Shown here: positions 7,972-16,914 of the stretch, one piece after another
Numbering within the stretch: the stretch's first letter is position 1
How the letters are laid out: every line of letters starts with the position of its first letter
Origin: Gammaproteobacteria bacterium
Lineage (GTDB): Bacteria; Pseudomonadota; Gammaproteobacteria; Steroidobacterales; GCA-2729495
DNA: 43,358 nt
Assembly: GCA_024277915.1 (NCBI GenBank)
Contig: JAJRUG010000070.1
Coordinates: 1-43,358 of the forward strand
Reading direction: 5' to 3'
Notes under the pieces: model-generated
Database searches by the model: none
Told to the model about the DNA's origin: nothing
What the model saw: the letters and a program-made list of their open reading frames with translations, nothing else
Program-made: the position numbers and the translations under genes

Positions 7972-8655
7972 ATGGCACTTAAGAACCTGGCGAAGAAAAT
8001 GGCCAGCAAACTTCCCGGGCGTTGGCAAAACGAGCTTAAGAGAACTCAGTTTTCTTACCAGATAAGGCGGGGCACCTTCTACACCGATGAGAAGGAATTC
8101 GCGATGCTGGACAAATGGGTTTCGGATGGCGACTGGGTTCTCGATATAGGCGCAAATATTGGTCACTATACGGCTCGGCTGTCGGAACTGGTCGGGCATT
8201 CGGGGCGTGTTATTGCTTTCGAGCCGGTACCCGCAACATTCGAGTTGCTTGCAGCGAATATGGCCCGGTTTCCTCTGAATAACGTTACTCTGCTGAATCT
8301 TGCTGCATCAGACTCCACCGGAATTGTGGGGATCTCCATACCCAAGTTCGATTCCGGTCTTGAGAATTTTTATATGGCGCACCTGACAGACGACTCTGCA
8401 GGCCTCCAGGTCATGACGGCAGCAATTGATGCTATTAAAATCCCCGGGACAATCAAATTGGCGAAAATTGACGCGGAAGGGCACGAAGTGTCAGTGCTAT
8501 CGGGGATGCGGAACCTTCTGGAGCGCGACCACCCCGTACTGATAGTTGAAGACAATTCCGCGGAGCTTACAGATTTTCTGGTGGCGCTAGGGTACGGGCA
8601 TACAACACTCGAGGGCTCGAGTAATACGATTTTTGAATGGAAAGATGATAGTTGA
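7972..8655 (+). CDS. FkbM family SAM-dependent methyltransferase
   Basis: A 227-residue class I methyltransferase. Seen: SAM-binding motif I VLDIGANIGHYT at residues 56-67, the acidic end of beta-2 in VIAFEPVP, and the FkbM-typical KLAKIDAEGHEVSVLSGM. Members usually O-methylate sugars or polyketides, so methylation of a sugar of the exopolysaccharide is the likely role (inference). The sequence GCAGGAAT precedes ATG 7972. It lies 34 bases after the glycosyltransferase and 78 bases before the aminotransferase, consistent with one transcript. Confidence 0.9.
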   Translation: MALKNLAKKMASKLPGRWQNELKRTQFSYQIRRGTFYTDEKEFAMLDKWVSDGDWVLDIGANIGHYTARLSELVGHSGRVIAFEPVPATFELLAANMARFPLNNVTLLNLAASDSTGIVGISIPKFDSGLENFYMAHLTDDSAGLQVMTAAIDAIKIPGTIKLAKIDAEGHEVSVLSGMRNLLERDHPVLIVEDNSAELTDFLVALGYGHTTLEGSSNTIFEWKDDS

Positions 8656-8733
8656 TCAGATGCGCGGGTTCTGATAGTGCTTTCTGCCATGCACAACTGG
8701 ATGACATCACCTGAATATTATACCGGTCATTAG

Positions 8734-9879
8734 ATGATAAATGCTCCTGTACCCGTACTTCCGGTCATGTCCACGAAAGGCTGGCGTTTCCCGATCGCAA
8801 AAAATACTGTGGAAGATGTCTATTCCGGGATGACGGTTTGCAAAGTTGAAAGCGGAACATCGGCTATCGCTTTGGCGCTGGGGCTATCAGGTATCGACAG
8901 CTTGTCTGAAGTTCTGGTTCCTGCGTATAACTGCAAATCAATGCGCGAACCTGTCTGGGTCCACGGTGCACAGGATGTCCTCTATGCTGTTCACGCCGAC
9001 CTGTCGATTGACATCGCGGATGTTGAGTCAAAGCTGACGGCGCGGTCAAAAGCGATACTGGTGCCGCATTTTTTCGGGTTCCCGCAGCCGATGCGGGACA
9101 TCAAGCGGTTGTGTGCCGAAAATGATCTGACTTTGATTGAGGACTGTGCCCACGTTTTCTATCGAATGCCGGGTGGCGATAGCATCGGGACGAACGGGGA
9201 TTATATCGTGGGTAGTGCGACGAAGTTTTTTCCGGTCACGGATGGAGGGTTTCTTGCCAGCTCCAGCCACGACTTGAGTGTGATACGTGACAGGGGCAAC
9301 TCATCGATCAAGCGTGATCTCAAGGCGTTGGTCAATGGTCTGGAGATATCATTTAAACACGGGCGATTACCGGTTCTTCGATTCGTATTTTCACCGTTTA
9401 TCAGGATGGTTAGCCGGTTGCGGGAACAGGCAGATGAAGTATCGGGGGCAACCGTGGAGCAGGCTGCTCGCCAACTGGATCATATTGACCGCGAGAATTA
9501 CGGGCGACCCATGACGCGAACGGCACGTGTGATTGTCGGATTCTGTTCGCCTGAAAATGCAGTCGACAGACGGCGACTGAATTATATCCGTCTTTGTCAG
9601 GTGGTAGCCGGCTTGTCGAGATGCGAAGCTTTATTTCCGGAAATTCCATCGGCTACTATCCCGTATATGGTGCCGGTGATCATTTCAGATCCGGAGGAAA
9701 CCTTCCCGGTACTCAAGCGGAGCGGTTTTCCAATGTATCGATGGGAGAACTGTGGTCGCTCGGATTGTGAAATATCCAACCGCTACACGAGAGAGTTGAT
9801 TCACCTGCCATGTCATGAACAACTCACCAGTGATGAACTGGAAAGGATGATTGAATTGCTGCAGAGGCATTTGGCATAG
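8734..9879 (+). CDS. DegT/DnrJ/EryC1/StrS-type aminotransferase
   Basis: A 381-residue PLP enzyme of the sugar aminotransferase family. Seen: VPAYNC near residue 62, the PLP-ring contact LIEDCAHVF around D137 and the Schiff-base lysine K164 in SATKFFPVTDGG. The family transaminates keto-sugars on nucleotide diphosphates, but this member diverges in its C-terminal half, so another acceptor, or a role outside sugar metabolism, cannot be excluded. No 4,6-dehydratase that would make the usual keto-sugar is seen in the window. An 18-base direct repeat begins at its stop codon (9880-9897). Confidence 0.8.
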   Translation: MINAPVPVLPVMSTKGWRFPIAKNTVEDVYSGMTVCKVESGTSAIALALGLSGIDSLSEVLVPAYNCKSMREPVWVHGAQDVLYAVHADLSIDIADVESKLTARSKAILVPHFFGFPQPMRDIKRLCAENDLTLIEDCAHVFYRMPGGDSIGTNGDYIVGSATKFFPVTDGGFLASSSHDLSVIRDRGNSSIKRDLKALVNGLEISFKHGRLPVLRFVFSPFIRMVSRLREQADEVSGATVEQAARQLDHIDRENYGRPMTRTARVIVGFCSPENAVDRRRLNYIRLCQVVAGLSRCEALFPEIPSATIPYMVPVIISDPEETFPVLKRSGFPMYRWENCGRSDCEISNRYTRELIHLPCHEQLTSDELERMIELLQRHLA

Positions 9880-9897
9880 AATTGATCGTAACCGGTC
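9880..9897 (+). repeat. 18-base direct repeat, copy 1
   Basis: AATTGATCGTAACCGGTC begins directly after the aminotransferase stop and is repeated exactly at 9974-9991, 94 bases away. Copy 2 is coding (the C-terminal part of the sulfotransferase, minus strand, DRLRSI), whereas this copy is not. It looks like the trace of a small duplication or rearrangement between the two genes. Confidence 0.85.
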
Positions 9898-9922
9898 GAC
9901 GGGTGTGATGACTCTGTGTATA

Positions 9923-10894
9923 TCAAAAGGGAGGCGTGTTCCTGCCTCCATGATTCCCGAGATAGTGCTCTGCAATTGATCGTAACCGGTCATTGCGCCG
10001 GTTATCAGTGGCCTTCAATATAAGTGACTCGATACTCTCGATGTGATGAGGCTTCAGCTCCGTTTTCCAGCGCTCGTCCAGCCGGATTTTCCCGCCGCGT
10101 AGTCGCATGTCATTACCCAGGATGTGATGCTCGGTTTGATCGAAGCTTCCGGAGAAGGGAGCAGGGTCAATATTTGCGAACCGGTGTATTTTCTGCAAAG
10201 TCTCATTAACGTCACTACAGAGGTCTTCATAATATACAAGAAGGTTCGGAGCGCCCATTGCGCCACTGATTCTCAAAATATCTGATTGGCGTCGCAGCCA
10301 AAGTTTTGCTGCAAGTTCCGGTGTCCAGTTGGAGTGCTTCATGCATGATAGCGCTACTCCCCGCGGGTCGCGTACCAGATGAATGTTTTTCAGGGCGAGA
10401 GATTTTATTTTTCCGAGCTGCCGTAGTCTGTATGGGTCATGAGAATTGTCTACATAGATATCTGCATTGCAATATTCCATCGCGGCAGTCATGAATACAG
10501 CATTGGTGTGCAGCTGCCGCTCGATTCGGGATGAGTTGCGGTGGAATTTCGAGACCAGCAGATCGCGAAGCTGCTCCAGCCTGTTGCTTTGAACCAATGG
10601 AAGTGAAGCCGTGAGGTATCGGTTGAGTCGGTCATTCACCGATAGCCTGACTTCCGTGCCGAAATTCCTGATATCGAACCGGAGCTCATTTGATGCGTAG
10701 GCATCGGCAATATTTCGATAAAAGCGGCACTGGTCCAGCGGCTCGCCACAGGAGCAGAGAAAGTCATCATCTGGCCCAAAATGCCAACCCATCGTATGGC
10801 CAACAGTGGTAACGTCCGGGTGCGCATTCAGCAGAAATGATGCAAGTGTTGATCCGGAAAACTGCGACGCCGCAACATACAGTATGGTTTTCAT
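9923..10894 (-). CDS. sulfotransferase family protein
   Basis: A 323-residue PAPS-dependent sulfotransferase. Seen: the 5'-phosphosulfate loop SQFSGSTLASFLLNAHP near the N-terminus and the 3'-phosphate-binding block IHLVRDPRGVALSCMKHS in the middle; a CSCGEPLDQC cluster could hold a metal or a disulfide. The domain order matches the Sulfotransfer_3-type family. Sulfation of the exopolysaccharide is the obvious role in this context (inference). The gene is read alone on the minus strand, divergent from the Wzy-like gene and convergent with the aminotransferase. Its 3' end contains copy 2 of an 18-base direct repeat. Confidence 0.85.
   Translation of the reverse strand: MKTILYVAASQFSGSTLASFLLNAHPDVTTVGHTMGWHFGPDDDFLCSCGEPLDQCRFYRNIADAYASNELRFDIRNFGTEVRLSVNDRLNRYLTASLPLVQSNRLEQLRDLLVSKFHRNSSRIERQLHTNAVFMTAAMEYCNADIYVDNSHDPYRLRQLGKIKSLALKNIHLVRDPRGVALSCMKHSNWTPELAAKLWLRRQSDILRISGAMGAPNLLVYYEDLCSDVNETLQKIHRFANIDPAPFSGSFDQTEHHILGNDMRLRGGKIRLDERWKTELKPHHIESIESLILKATDNRRNDRLRSIAEHYLGNHGGRNTPPF
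9974..9991 (+). repeat. 18-base direct repeat, copy 2
   Basis: Identical to 9880-9897. This copy lies inside the sulfotransferase reading frame (minus strand). Confidence 0.85.
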
Positions 10895-11135
10895 CGTACA
10901 GGCATCCGGGTTCTCAGAGCTTGTTAAATTTGAAGTCGGGTATCATTCTCGACTGCTTGTTTCATGGGGAATGGCGGCAAATGATAGTCAAGTATATCAG
11001 GAAGCTTCGTATGCGAACCTGTTCTCAGAATTGGCTATTCGGAATCATCACAATCACAGCGATGTGTGCTGCAGGCGATATGATGGCTTTTCATCATGTT
11101 ATTCTGTCGCCTATGAAATCCTTGGTGACATCACG

Positions 11136-12455
11136 ATGAGAGACTGGCTCGTACTGCTGATTGTGGCGGGTGCACTGCCCCTGATTCTCGTGCGGCCCTA
11201 TATCGGTGTTCTCGTTTGGTCCTGGCTCGGATATATGAATCCGCACCGGCTGACCTGGGGGTTTGCCTATGATTTTCCGTTTGCACAGATTGTTGGTGTT
11301 ACCACACTCATTGGTTTGTTGTTTTGCAAGGAACGGAAGGGTTTTTCAGTGACCGCCATGATCGGGATCTGGCTCACTTTTGTACTGTGGATGAATATCA
11401 GCACCTTGTTCTCCCTGGTGCCGGAAAGTGCATGGCCGGAGTGGGACCGGACCATGAAGATTCAGTTGTTTTCAATCGTCACGCTGATATTAATGCGGAG
11501 CAAAGTGCGCATCAAATATCTTGTCTGGACTATTGTTGCCTGCCTGGCATTTTTCGGAGTAAAGGGCGGGATTTTTTCGATTCTGACTGGTGGCAACTAT
11601 CTTGTCTGGGGGCCGGCGGGAAGCTTCATTGAAGGAAACAACTCGCTGGGTGTCGCAATGGTCATGATAATGCCCCTGATGTGGTATCTCGTATTGCAGG
11701 CGGAACAGAAATACGTACGGCTCGGGCTGTATGCAGCCATGGGATTGACTGCACTGGCAATTCTGGCGACACATTCCCGAGGTGCTTTTCTCGCCATAGC
11801 TGCAATGCTGGGCTTTGTGTGGCTGAAGAGTCGAAAAAAGGGCTGGCTTGCTGTGGCATTGATCGTTTGTGCACCACTATTCTGGTTTGCGATGCCGCCT
11901 GCGTGGCAAGAGCGTATGACTTCAATTTCGGAATACCAGCAGGATGGGTCAGCAATGGGCCGCATTAACGCCTGGGAGTTCGCTTTTAACCTGGCAAAAG
12001 ATCGTCCCTTGACCGGTGGTGGCTTCAGCGCATTTACCCCGGAGCTGTTCGAGAAGTATGCGCCGGATCCGGAAGATTTTCATGATGCGCATAGTATCTA
12101 TTTTGAGGTTCTCGGTGAACATGGATTCGTTGGTTTATTTTTGTTCCTGTTGCTCGGAATCATGGCATTCCGGGAGGCCGGGAAAGTTTCCAGGCGGGCA
12201 CGGGCTTCTCCCGAGCTTGGTTGGGTGGTAGATCTCGGTGCAATGCTGCAAGCCAGTCTTGTCGGCTATGCTGTTGGTGGAGCATTTCTGGGCCTTGCCT
12301 ATTTTGATCTCTATTATCATTTGGTTGTATTGATTGCGCTATTGAGAGTGGTTTCAGCTGATGAAATCGAATCAGTTACCTTTGCTGAAAGTACAGAATC
12401 CTCAGGATTTCAGCGTTTGTCACATGATCGACCGCCGGCAAAACGATTTCAGTAG
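11136..12455 (+). CDS. O-antigen ligase/Wzy-like membrane protein, exosortase A-associated
   Basis: A 439-residue polytopic inner-membrane protein with about ten hydrophobic segments. The N-terminus (VRPYIGVLVWSWLGYMNPHRL) matches the family described as putative O-glycosylation ligase, exosortase A system-associated (TIGR03097). The large periplasmic loop carries GRINAWEFAFNLAKDRPL and HDAHSIYFEVLGEHG, the conserved Wzy_C block. It would polymerise the repeat unit or transfer it to a lipid or protein acceptor. The open frame extends upstream to 10806, but the true start is ATG 11136: it has GGTGA eight bases before it, and the extension runs antisense into the sulfotransferase. First gene of a block with deacetylase and TPR protein. 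Confidence 0.9.
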   Translation: MRDWLVLLIVAGALPLILVRPYIGVLVWSWLGYMNPHRLTWGFAYDFPFAQIVGVTTLIGLLFCKERKGFSVTAMIGIWLTFVLWMNISTLFSLVPESAWPEWDRTMKIQLFSIVTLILMRSKVRIKYLVWTIVACLAFFGVKGGIFSILTGGNYLVWGPAGSFIEGNNSLGVAMVMIMPLMWYLVLQAEQKYVRLGLYAAMGLTALAILATHSRGAFLAIAAMLGFVWLKSRKKGWLAVALIVCAPLFWFAMPPAWQERMTSISEYQQDGSAMGRINAWEFAFNLAKDRPLTGGGFSAFTPELFEKYAPDPEDFHDAHSIYFEVLGEHGFVGLFLFLLLGIMAFREAGKVSRRARASPELGWVVDLGAMLQASLVGYAVGGAFLGLAYFDLYYHLVVLIALLRVVSADEIESVTFAESTESSGFQRLSHDRPPAKRFQ

Positions 12456-12536
12456 TTGCTGCTGTTGTGGTGAAAGTTATTTGCTATTTTCAGCATTCTG
12501 TTTTTCGAGGCGATTCAATACAGGCGCGATGGCACA

Positions 12537-13463
12537 GTGTTATTCGATAACAAGTTCCTGATCCTGACTTACCACCGGGTGCTGGCGGTATCTGACCCGC
12601 TTCGCCCGAGCCAGACCGACGCTGCAATGTTCGAGCAACATGCCAGTGCTTTGGCCGATGGCTTTAATGTTCTCAGTCTTGATGAGGCTGTTACTCGCCT
12701 TGAAGAAGGCTCATTACTGAATCGTGCGGTGGTGATTACCTTCGATGATGGTTATCGTGACAACGCAACAGTTGCTTTGCCAATTCTGAAAAAGAATGAT
12801 CTGACGGCAACTTTTTTCGTAGCTGCAGAATTTCTGGATGGAGGCCGAATGTGGAACGATACGGTTATCGAGGCCATCCGTATCTGCAAACATGATGAGC
12901 TGGGTCTGGAGCATCTTGAATTAGGTCGTTATTGCCTGAAGACGCAGGCGGATAGACGGGAGGCCATCACAAGACTGCTGGGTCAACTAAAGTATATGGA
13001 TCTCGTTGCACGAGAGGAATGTACGGATCAGATTGCCTCTGCCGCTGGTGTTGACCTGCCGGCTGATCTCATGATGAGTTCCGGGCAGGTGAAAATGCTG
13101 GCAGAACAGGGGATGTCAATTGGAGGGCATACTGTCAGCCACCCGATACTTGCACGCATTGACCTGGCAGCTGCGAAACAGGAAATTGAACAGGGGAAAG
13201 ACCGCCTGGAGTGTATAACGGGCCAATCAGTCAATACGTTTGCGTATCCCAACGGTGAGCCTGGCACCGACTACAATTGCGAGCATGTCGAGATTGTCAG
13301 AGATCTTGGGTTTCGGGCTGCAGTTTCGACTGCCCACGGTTGCGTAACACGCCATGGCGATATGTTGCAGTTACCTCGTATCGTTTCATGGGACAAGACC
13401 AGGTTGCGATTTACCCTGCGATTGCTGAAAGCGTATTTTTCACCAGGTGCTGCGCGGGTTTAG
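12537..13463 (+). CDS. polysaccharide deacetylase family protein (CE4-type)
   Basis: A 308-residue NodB/CE4-fold protein. Seen: ILTYHRVL, the metal and catalytic aspartates in VITFDDGYRDN, the H-x3-H metal ligands in GGHTVSHPIL, and FAYPNGEPG. It would remove N- or O-acyl groups from the polysaccharide. It is not the typical PEP-CTERM-locus deacetylase subfamily (TIGR03006), which starts with a VDVEDYF-type sequence. No signal peptide is visible, so a cytoplasmic or lipid-linked substrate is likely. The start is GTG 12537 without a good ribosome-binding site, 81 bases after the polymerase gene. Confidence 0.85.
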   Translation: MLFDNKFLILTYHRVLAVSDPLRPSQTDAAMFEQHASALADGFNVLSLDEAVTRLEEGSLLNRAVVITFDDGYRDNATVALPILKKNDLTATFFVAAEFLDGGRMWNDTVIEAIRICKHDELGLEHLELGRYCLKTQADRREAITRLLGQLKYMDLVAREECTDQIASAAGVDLPADLMMSSGQVKMLAEQGMSIGGHTVSHPILARIDLAAAKQEIEQGKDRLECITGQSVNTFAYPNGEPGTDYNCEHVEIVRDLGFRAAVSTAHGCVTRHGDMLQLPRIVSWDKTRLRFTLRLLKAYFSPGAARV

Positions 13464-13677
13464 CAGGCATTTCGGGGGTCAGCGCGTTACTCTTTGCATA
13501 ATGAGCAGGGAAGGATCATCATTCTCAGGGAATGAAATAATAGTCAATAAAAACAGAGCTTTAAGAGAATCGGTAATCAGAAATGCCGCTCGGTAACGTG
13601 GAACTATCGTGCATTTGCCGGTGTCCGTCATATTTGACATCATAGGCTGGCGACAAGCAGCATTAACGGAGGGAAAA

Positions 13678-14343
13678 TTGGCTAAGATTTCTTGCTGGGT
13701 AATATCTACATGGCTGCTGTTGCTAATGCTTTCCGTGCCATTAAATGCTGTTGCACAAGACACTAATAGTTGTGGCTCACTAGAAAACGGGTATGGTCCA
13801 TACGATTACACCAACTCGGAGCATTTCACGATTAAACTGCCAATTGTAGAACGGGCGCATTTTGATGCCGGAGTTGAGCGGCTTGTCGGTCATGCAGCAA
13901 AGGGCAATGGAAGCGCGATGCTGGGGGGAGATATCGACTACACCCTGCGAGCATTTCCGAACCATCACAGAGCACTTTACTCAATGCTTCGATACTACGT
14001 CGAGATGGTACCGCGTGGTGCTGCCCGTTTGCGTTATTCTGCAGAATGCTATTTTGTGCGAGCGATTCAATTGGCTCCGACTGATCCGACTGCACGGATG
14101 TTGCAGGGGATTTACTTCCTGAAAATTGATCGCCCGGAGGAGGCACAAGCGAGTTTTGAACGGGCGCTTGAGCTTGCGCCGGAATCCGCTGAAACTCACT
14201 ATAATGCGGGTCTTGGTTATGTAGACCTGAAGGAATATGACCAGGCACTGGAGCATGCCCTGAAAGCTTATGAATTAGGCTACCCCTTGATGGGGCTCAA
14301 GAATAAACTCAAGCGGCTGGGTGTCTGGGAAGACAGTCAGTAG
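13678..14343 (+). CDS. secreted tetratricopeptide-repeat protein
   Basis: A 221-residue exported protein. The start is TTG 13678, because GGAGGG stands four bases upstream and the first residues then form a clean signal peptide (WVISTWLLLLMLSVPLNAVAQ, cleavage likely after AVA). At least two TPR units lie in the C-terminal half (RMLQGIYFLKIDRPEEAQAS and THYNAGLGYVDLKEYDQAL). TPR proteins often act as periplasmic scaffolds for polysaccharide synthesis or export; the partner is unknown. It is the last gene of the Wzy/deacetylase block and ends 55 bases before the convergent AsnB-like gene, with a hairpin between them. A longer frame from ATG 13609 exists but lacks a ribosome-binding site and would bury the signal peptide. 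Confidence 0.8.
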   Translation: MAKISCWVISTWLLLLMLSVPLNAVAQDTNSCGSLENGYGPYDYTNSEHFTIKLPIVERAHFDAGVERLVGHAAKGNGSAMLGGDIDYTLRAFPNHHRALYSMLRYYVEMVPRGAARLRYSAECYFVRAIQLAPTDPTARMLQGIYFLKIDRPEEAQASFERALELAPESAETHYNAGLGYVDLKEYDQALEHALKAYELGYPLMGLKNKLKRLGVWEDSQ

Positions 14344-14366
14344 CAGGAAAACTAGAGTTTTTAATA

Positions 14367-14393
14367 CTCCTGAGATAGGTCAGGAGATGTTTT
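14367..14393. terminator. hairpin terminator between convergent genes
   Basis: Stem CTCCTGA (14367-14373) and TCAGGAG (14380-14386) with loop GATAGG, followed on the plus strand by ATGTTTTCC and on the minus strand by TATTAAAAACTC. It lies between the TPR gene (plus) and the AsnB-like gene (minus). The short U tract makes it a modest terminator for the plus-strand transcript. Confidence 0.5.
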
Positions 14394-14398
14394 CCACG

Positions 14399-16231
14399 TC
14401 AGGCGGCATGGGCCTGTAGCCACATTTCGAGCATGGTGAGTACCCAGATTATATTGCCGTAATATGCAGCATGCTCCGTCTGATGTTGGTGTATCAGCTT
14501 ATCAATGAAACCGGCTTTGAATATCCGGCGATCCTTGAGAAGTTCCAGATGGGGCAGTACGGCATTCTGCAAGGGTATTGAGGTTTTGAGCCATTCCCCA
14601 AATGGCAAGCCGAAGCCGTGTTTCTCTTTTGTTAATATTTGTGTTGGCAGAACCTCTGCCAGCGCAGACTTGTAGAATGATCTGAGTTGATTGTTCTTCA
14701 TTTTCAGCTTAGATGGAGTTCGCGTTGACATGGCGATCAATTCGTCATCCAGCAAAGGGTAATCCACTTGAACACCGGCAATTTCACACATGCGATTTAC
14801 TTTTCGCAGGTCATTGTCGGCAAGCGTCAGCTTCCAGTCAAAATGAAGCATTTTATTGAGAAGGTCAGCGTCGCTACTTCTGTCATACCAGCTTTCCATG
14901 GATGCAATCGGGGCATTAGTATCAACTTCGCCAAGAAAGCCGTTGTCGAATATCTCACTCGGTGAGTTGAGGTGCAGATAATTGTACGTCTGCAGCCGCT
15001 CGGGCATTGGCACCCTGGCTTGCTCTATATAGCGCCGTGCTTTCCTGGTGATGGGATTCCAGTCAACAGGGAGCGTAAACAGGGCTGGCTCGATAAACAT
15101 TGAACGGAGCCATGCAGGAACCAGTTCATATCGATCAAAGATCTGTTGTTTGGCATATCGCTCGTTTCCTCCGAAAATTTCATCACCACCATCGCCTGCC
15201 AGCAAGCGGCTGATGCCTTCCTCTCTGGCCTGTTTCGCACAGAAATAAGCAGGTATTGCAGAAGAATTACCGAAGGGTTCATCATAGGCTGTTGCGATCA
15301 GGCCCATGGCTTCTGCCACATCCTCCGGCGTAACATAGTAATCTCTTAGTTCCAGACCAAAATGGTTAGCAGCGATGCGTGCAAACTCCATTTCGTCGTA
15401 GCCCTGTTGGTCAAATCCGATCGAGTACGCTCTCATTGGCGACTCTGTTGTCTCATTGGCCAGACCTGCCACGGTGGAGCTATCGAGACCACCGCTGAGA
15501 AAGCATCCGGTAGTTTGGTCAGGCTGGCACAGATCGATTGATTGCCGGAGCTTTTCCAGTAACTCTTCCTGAAGATGCTGTGCACCAGTGTTATCAGGTG
15601 TATTAAATGAGGGGCTCCAATAATATTCTTTCCGGATCCCGTTGTGATCACACCGAAGCATTTCCCCTGGCTCAAGTTTTAAAATGTCGGTGTATATGGT
15701 TGCCGGACTCGGTACAACATGAAAATACATGTAATCGTATATTGCCTGGGAGGATAGTTTGGCAGTGACCCCGGCGTATTCTAATACTGAATTGGTAGTG
15801 GATCCGAAAACTACTTCATTGCCCGGAGTGCGCGTATAACACAATGGGCGTTGTCCGAGCCGGTCAACTGCCAATAATAGTTCGCCTGATTTCTCATTGA
15901 GGATAGCCAAGGCAAAGCTTCCACCAATCAACTCAAGAAACCGTGCGCTACTGTCTAGATAGGCTTTGAGCAATGCCTGTGCATGACCGTGCTCCACAGC
16001 GCAGGCAGCGAGGTTTTGGTCGGCCCAACGCGGCGCTCCGTCAAGCACGACAGCAATGCCGGCCTCTGGTAGTTGCGCCTGAAAACGTCCGGAAAGTCGT
16101 CCCGCAATTTGCCCGACGGAATGATTGTCACCCATGCCGCTGCCAGGAGGCAGATTTGCGGTCATTCGATCAATCAGGCTGTCAGCATGTTGCTGCTGGG
16201 TGTGGCCCAGCCAACCACAAATTCCTGTCAT
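14399..16231 (-). CDS. asparagine synthase-like amidotransferase with a degenerate glutaminase domain
   Basis: A 610-residue AsnB-family protein resembling the exosortase-A-associated amidotransferases. The C-terminal synthase domain looks active: the PPi-loop SGGLDSST at 246-253, GDGGDEIFGGNERY, YDEPFGNSSA and EKHGFGLPFGEWL are present. The N-terminal class II glutamine-amidotransferase domain is not: canonical enzymes begin MCGI with a catalytic N-terminal cysteine, whereas here position 2 is threonine (MTGICGW). The RHRGPD motif is absent, and LDGAPRW stands where NGEIYN is expected. It may form an amide from an amine other than glutamine-derived ammonia, as beta-lactam synthetase does, perhaps the product of the PLP decarboxylase (inference). 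Read alone, AGGGA precedes ATG 16231. Confidence 0.88.
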   Translation of the reverse strand: MTGICGWLGHTQQQHADSLIDRMTANLPPGSGMGDNHSVGQIAGRLSGRFQAQLPEAGIAVVLDGAPRWADQNLAACAVEHGHAQALLKAYLDSSARFLELIGGSFALAILNEKSGELLLAVDRLGQRPLCYTRTPGNEVVFGSTTNSVLEYAGVTAKLSSQAIYDYMYFHVVPSPATIYTDILKLEPGEMLRCDHNGIRKEYYWSPSFNTPDNTGAQHLQEELLEKLRQSIDLCQPDQTTGCFLSGGLDSSTVAGLANETTESPMRAYSIGFDQQGYDEMEFARIAANHFGLELRDYYVTPEDVAEAMGLIATAYDEPFGNSSAIPAYFCAKQAREEGISRLLAGDGGDEIFGGNERYAKQQIFDRYELVPAWLRSMFIEPALFTLPVDWNPITRKARRYIEQARVPMPERLQTYNYLHLNSPSEIFDNGFLGEVDTNAPIASMESWYDRSSDADLLNKMLHFDWKLTLADNDLRKVNRMCEIAGVQVDYPLLDDELIAMSTRTPSKLKMKNNQLRSFYKSALAEVLPTQILTKEKHGFGLPFGEWLKTSIPLQNAVLPHLELLKDRRIFKAGFIDKLIHQHQTEHAAYYGNIIWVLTMLEMWLQAHAA

Positions 16232-16553
16232 AAGTGTCCCTTAATCTATTCTGTTGTCGTTATATGCTCACTTTGCGGACAGTGATTTTCCGTGCGTGCC
16301 AACAGCCAATTATAGCGCCAAGCGGTCAGCGGATATTGAAGTATGTCACGTAGGGCCATGTTCGTTTGCCGGGGATGCCGGTTATTATAGCGTTTGGCCG
16401 GATTTTCCCGATGACAGAGCATAGCCGGAATAGCGAACTTCGTACTGGTATTGCTTTATGTCACAGGGTAAAGTCAATTGCCCACAGGGGTGCTGCTGGT
16501 ACACGAAATTCTGTTTTATCGCACCAAATTCATAATCAGATAATTATATCTGT
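16232..16553. other. divergent promoter region, AsnB-like gene / ACP operon
   Basis: No gene is visible. On the minus strand a perfect TATAAT (16314-16309) could drive the AsnB-like gene, but no good -35 lies 16-18 bases upstream. On the plus side an inverted repeat CAGATA-ATTA-TATCTG (16537-16552) lies immediately before the ACP start; it could be an operator or part of the translation start region. TATGTCAC occurs twice (about 16341 and 16456). Confidence 0.4.
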
Positions 16554-16904
16554 GTGGATTTTCGCGATTCACCGAAAGCAGACCGTACCGGCTTGGAGTT
16601 GGAGATTTTAGCAATTAACAAAGAAATACAAAATTCCGTTCCGCAGGCCGCTAGCGACTTCATCCGTGACGGCGTCAAGAAAAGTATTGGATTGTCATTG
16701 CAGATTGAGGATAAAGCAAAGACATTTACTGATCAGACGAGATTGCTCGGGGACCTTCCGGAACTTGACTCGATGGCTGTGCTGACAGTGATTACCGGCC
16801 TTGAAGATCACTTTGGTATTGTCATCGAGGATGATGAAATCAGTGCTGAAACATTCGAAACGGTTGGAAATTTGATAGCACTGGTTAGCGATAAACTCGG
16901 CTGA
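16554..16904 (+). CDS. acyl carrier protein
   Basis: A small acidic acyl/peptidyl carrier domain. Seen: the phosphopantetheine attachment serine S73 in ELDSMAVLTV, followed by a typical helix III region (DDEISAETFETVGNLIALV). It would carry the acid activated by the exosortase-associated acyl-CoA ligase. It heads a plus-strand operon with hydrolase 2, hydrolase 1 and a glycosyltransferase. The start is uncertain: the frame opens at GTG 16554, but the first 35 or so residues are poorly conserved for a carrier protein; in-frame TTG codons lie at 16593 and 16599, and GGAG stands nine bases before an ATT codon near 16614. The core domain is clear. Confidence 0.88.
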   Translation: MDFRDSPKADRTGLELEILAINKEIQNSVPQAASDFIRDGVKKSIGLSLQIEDKAKTFTDQTRLLGDLPELDSMAVLTVITGLEDHFGIVIEDDEISAETFETVGNLIALVSDKLG

Positions 16905-16914
16905 TCGATATTTG

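Noticed and set aside
10806-11135. N-terminal extension of the Wzy-like protein in the open frame
   Set aside because: It lies antisense over the sulfotransferase start, has no ribosome-binding site and no hydrophobic or family features; ATG 11136 has a good context.
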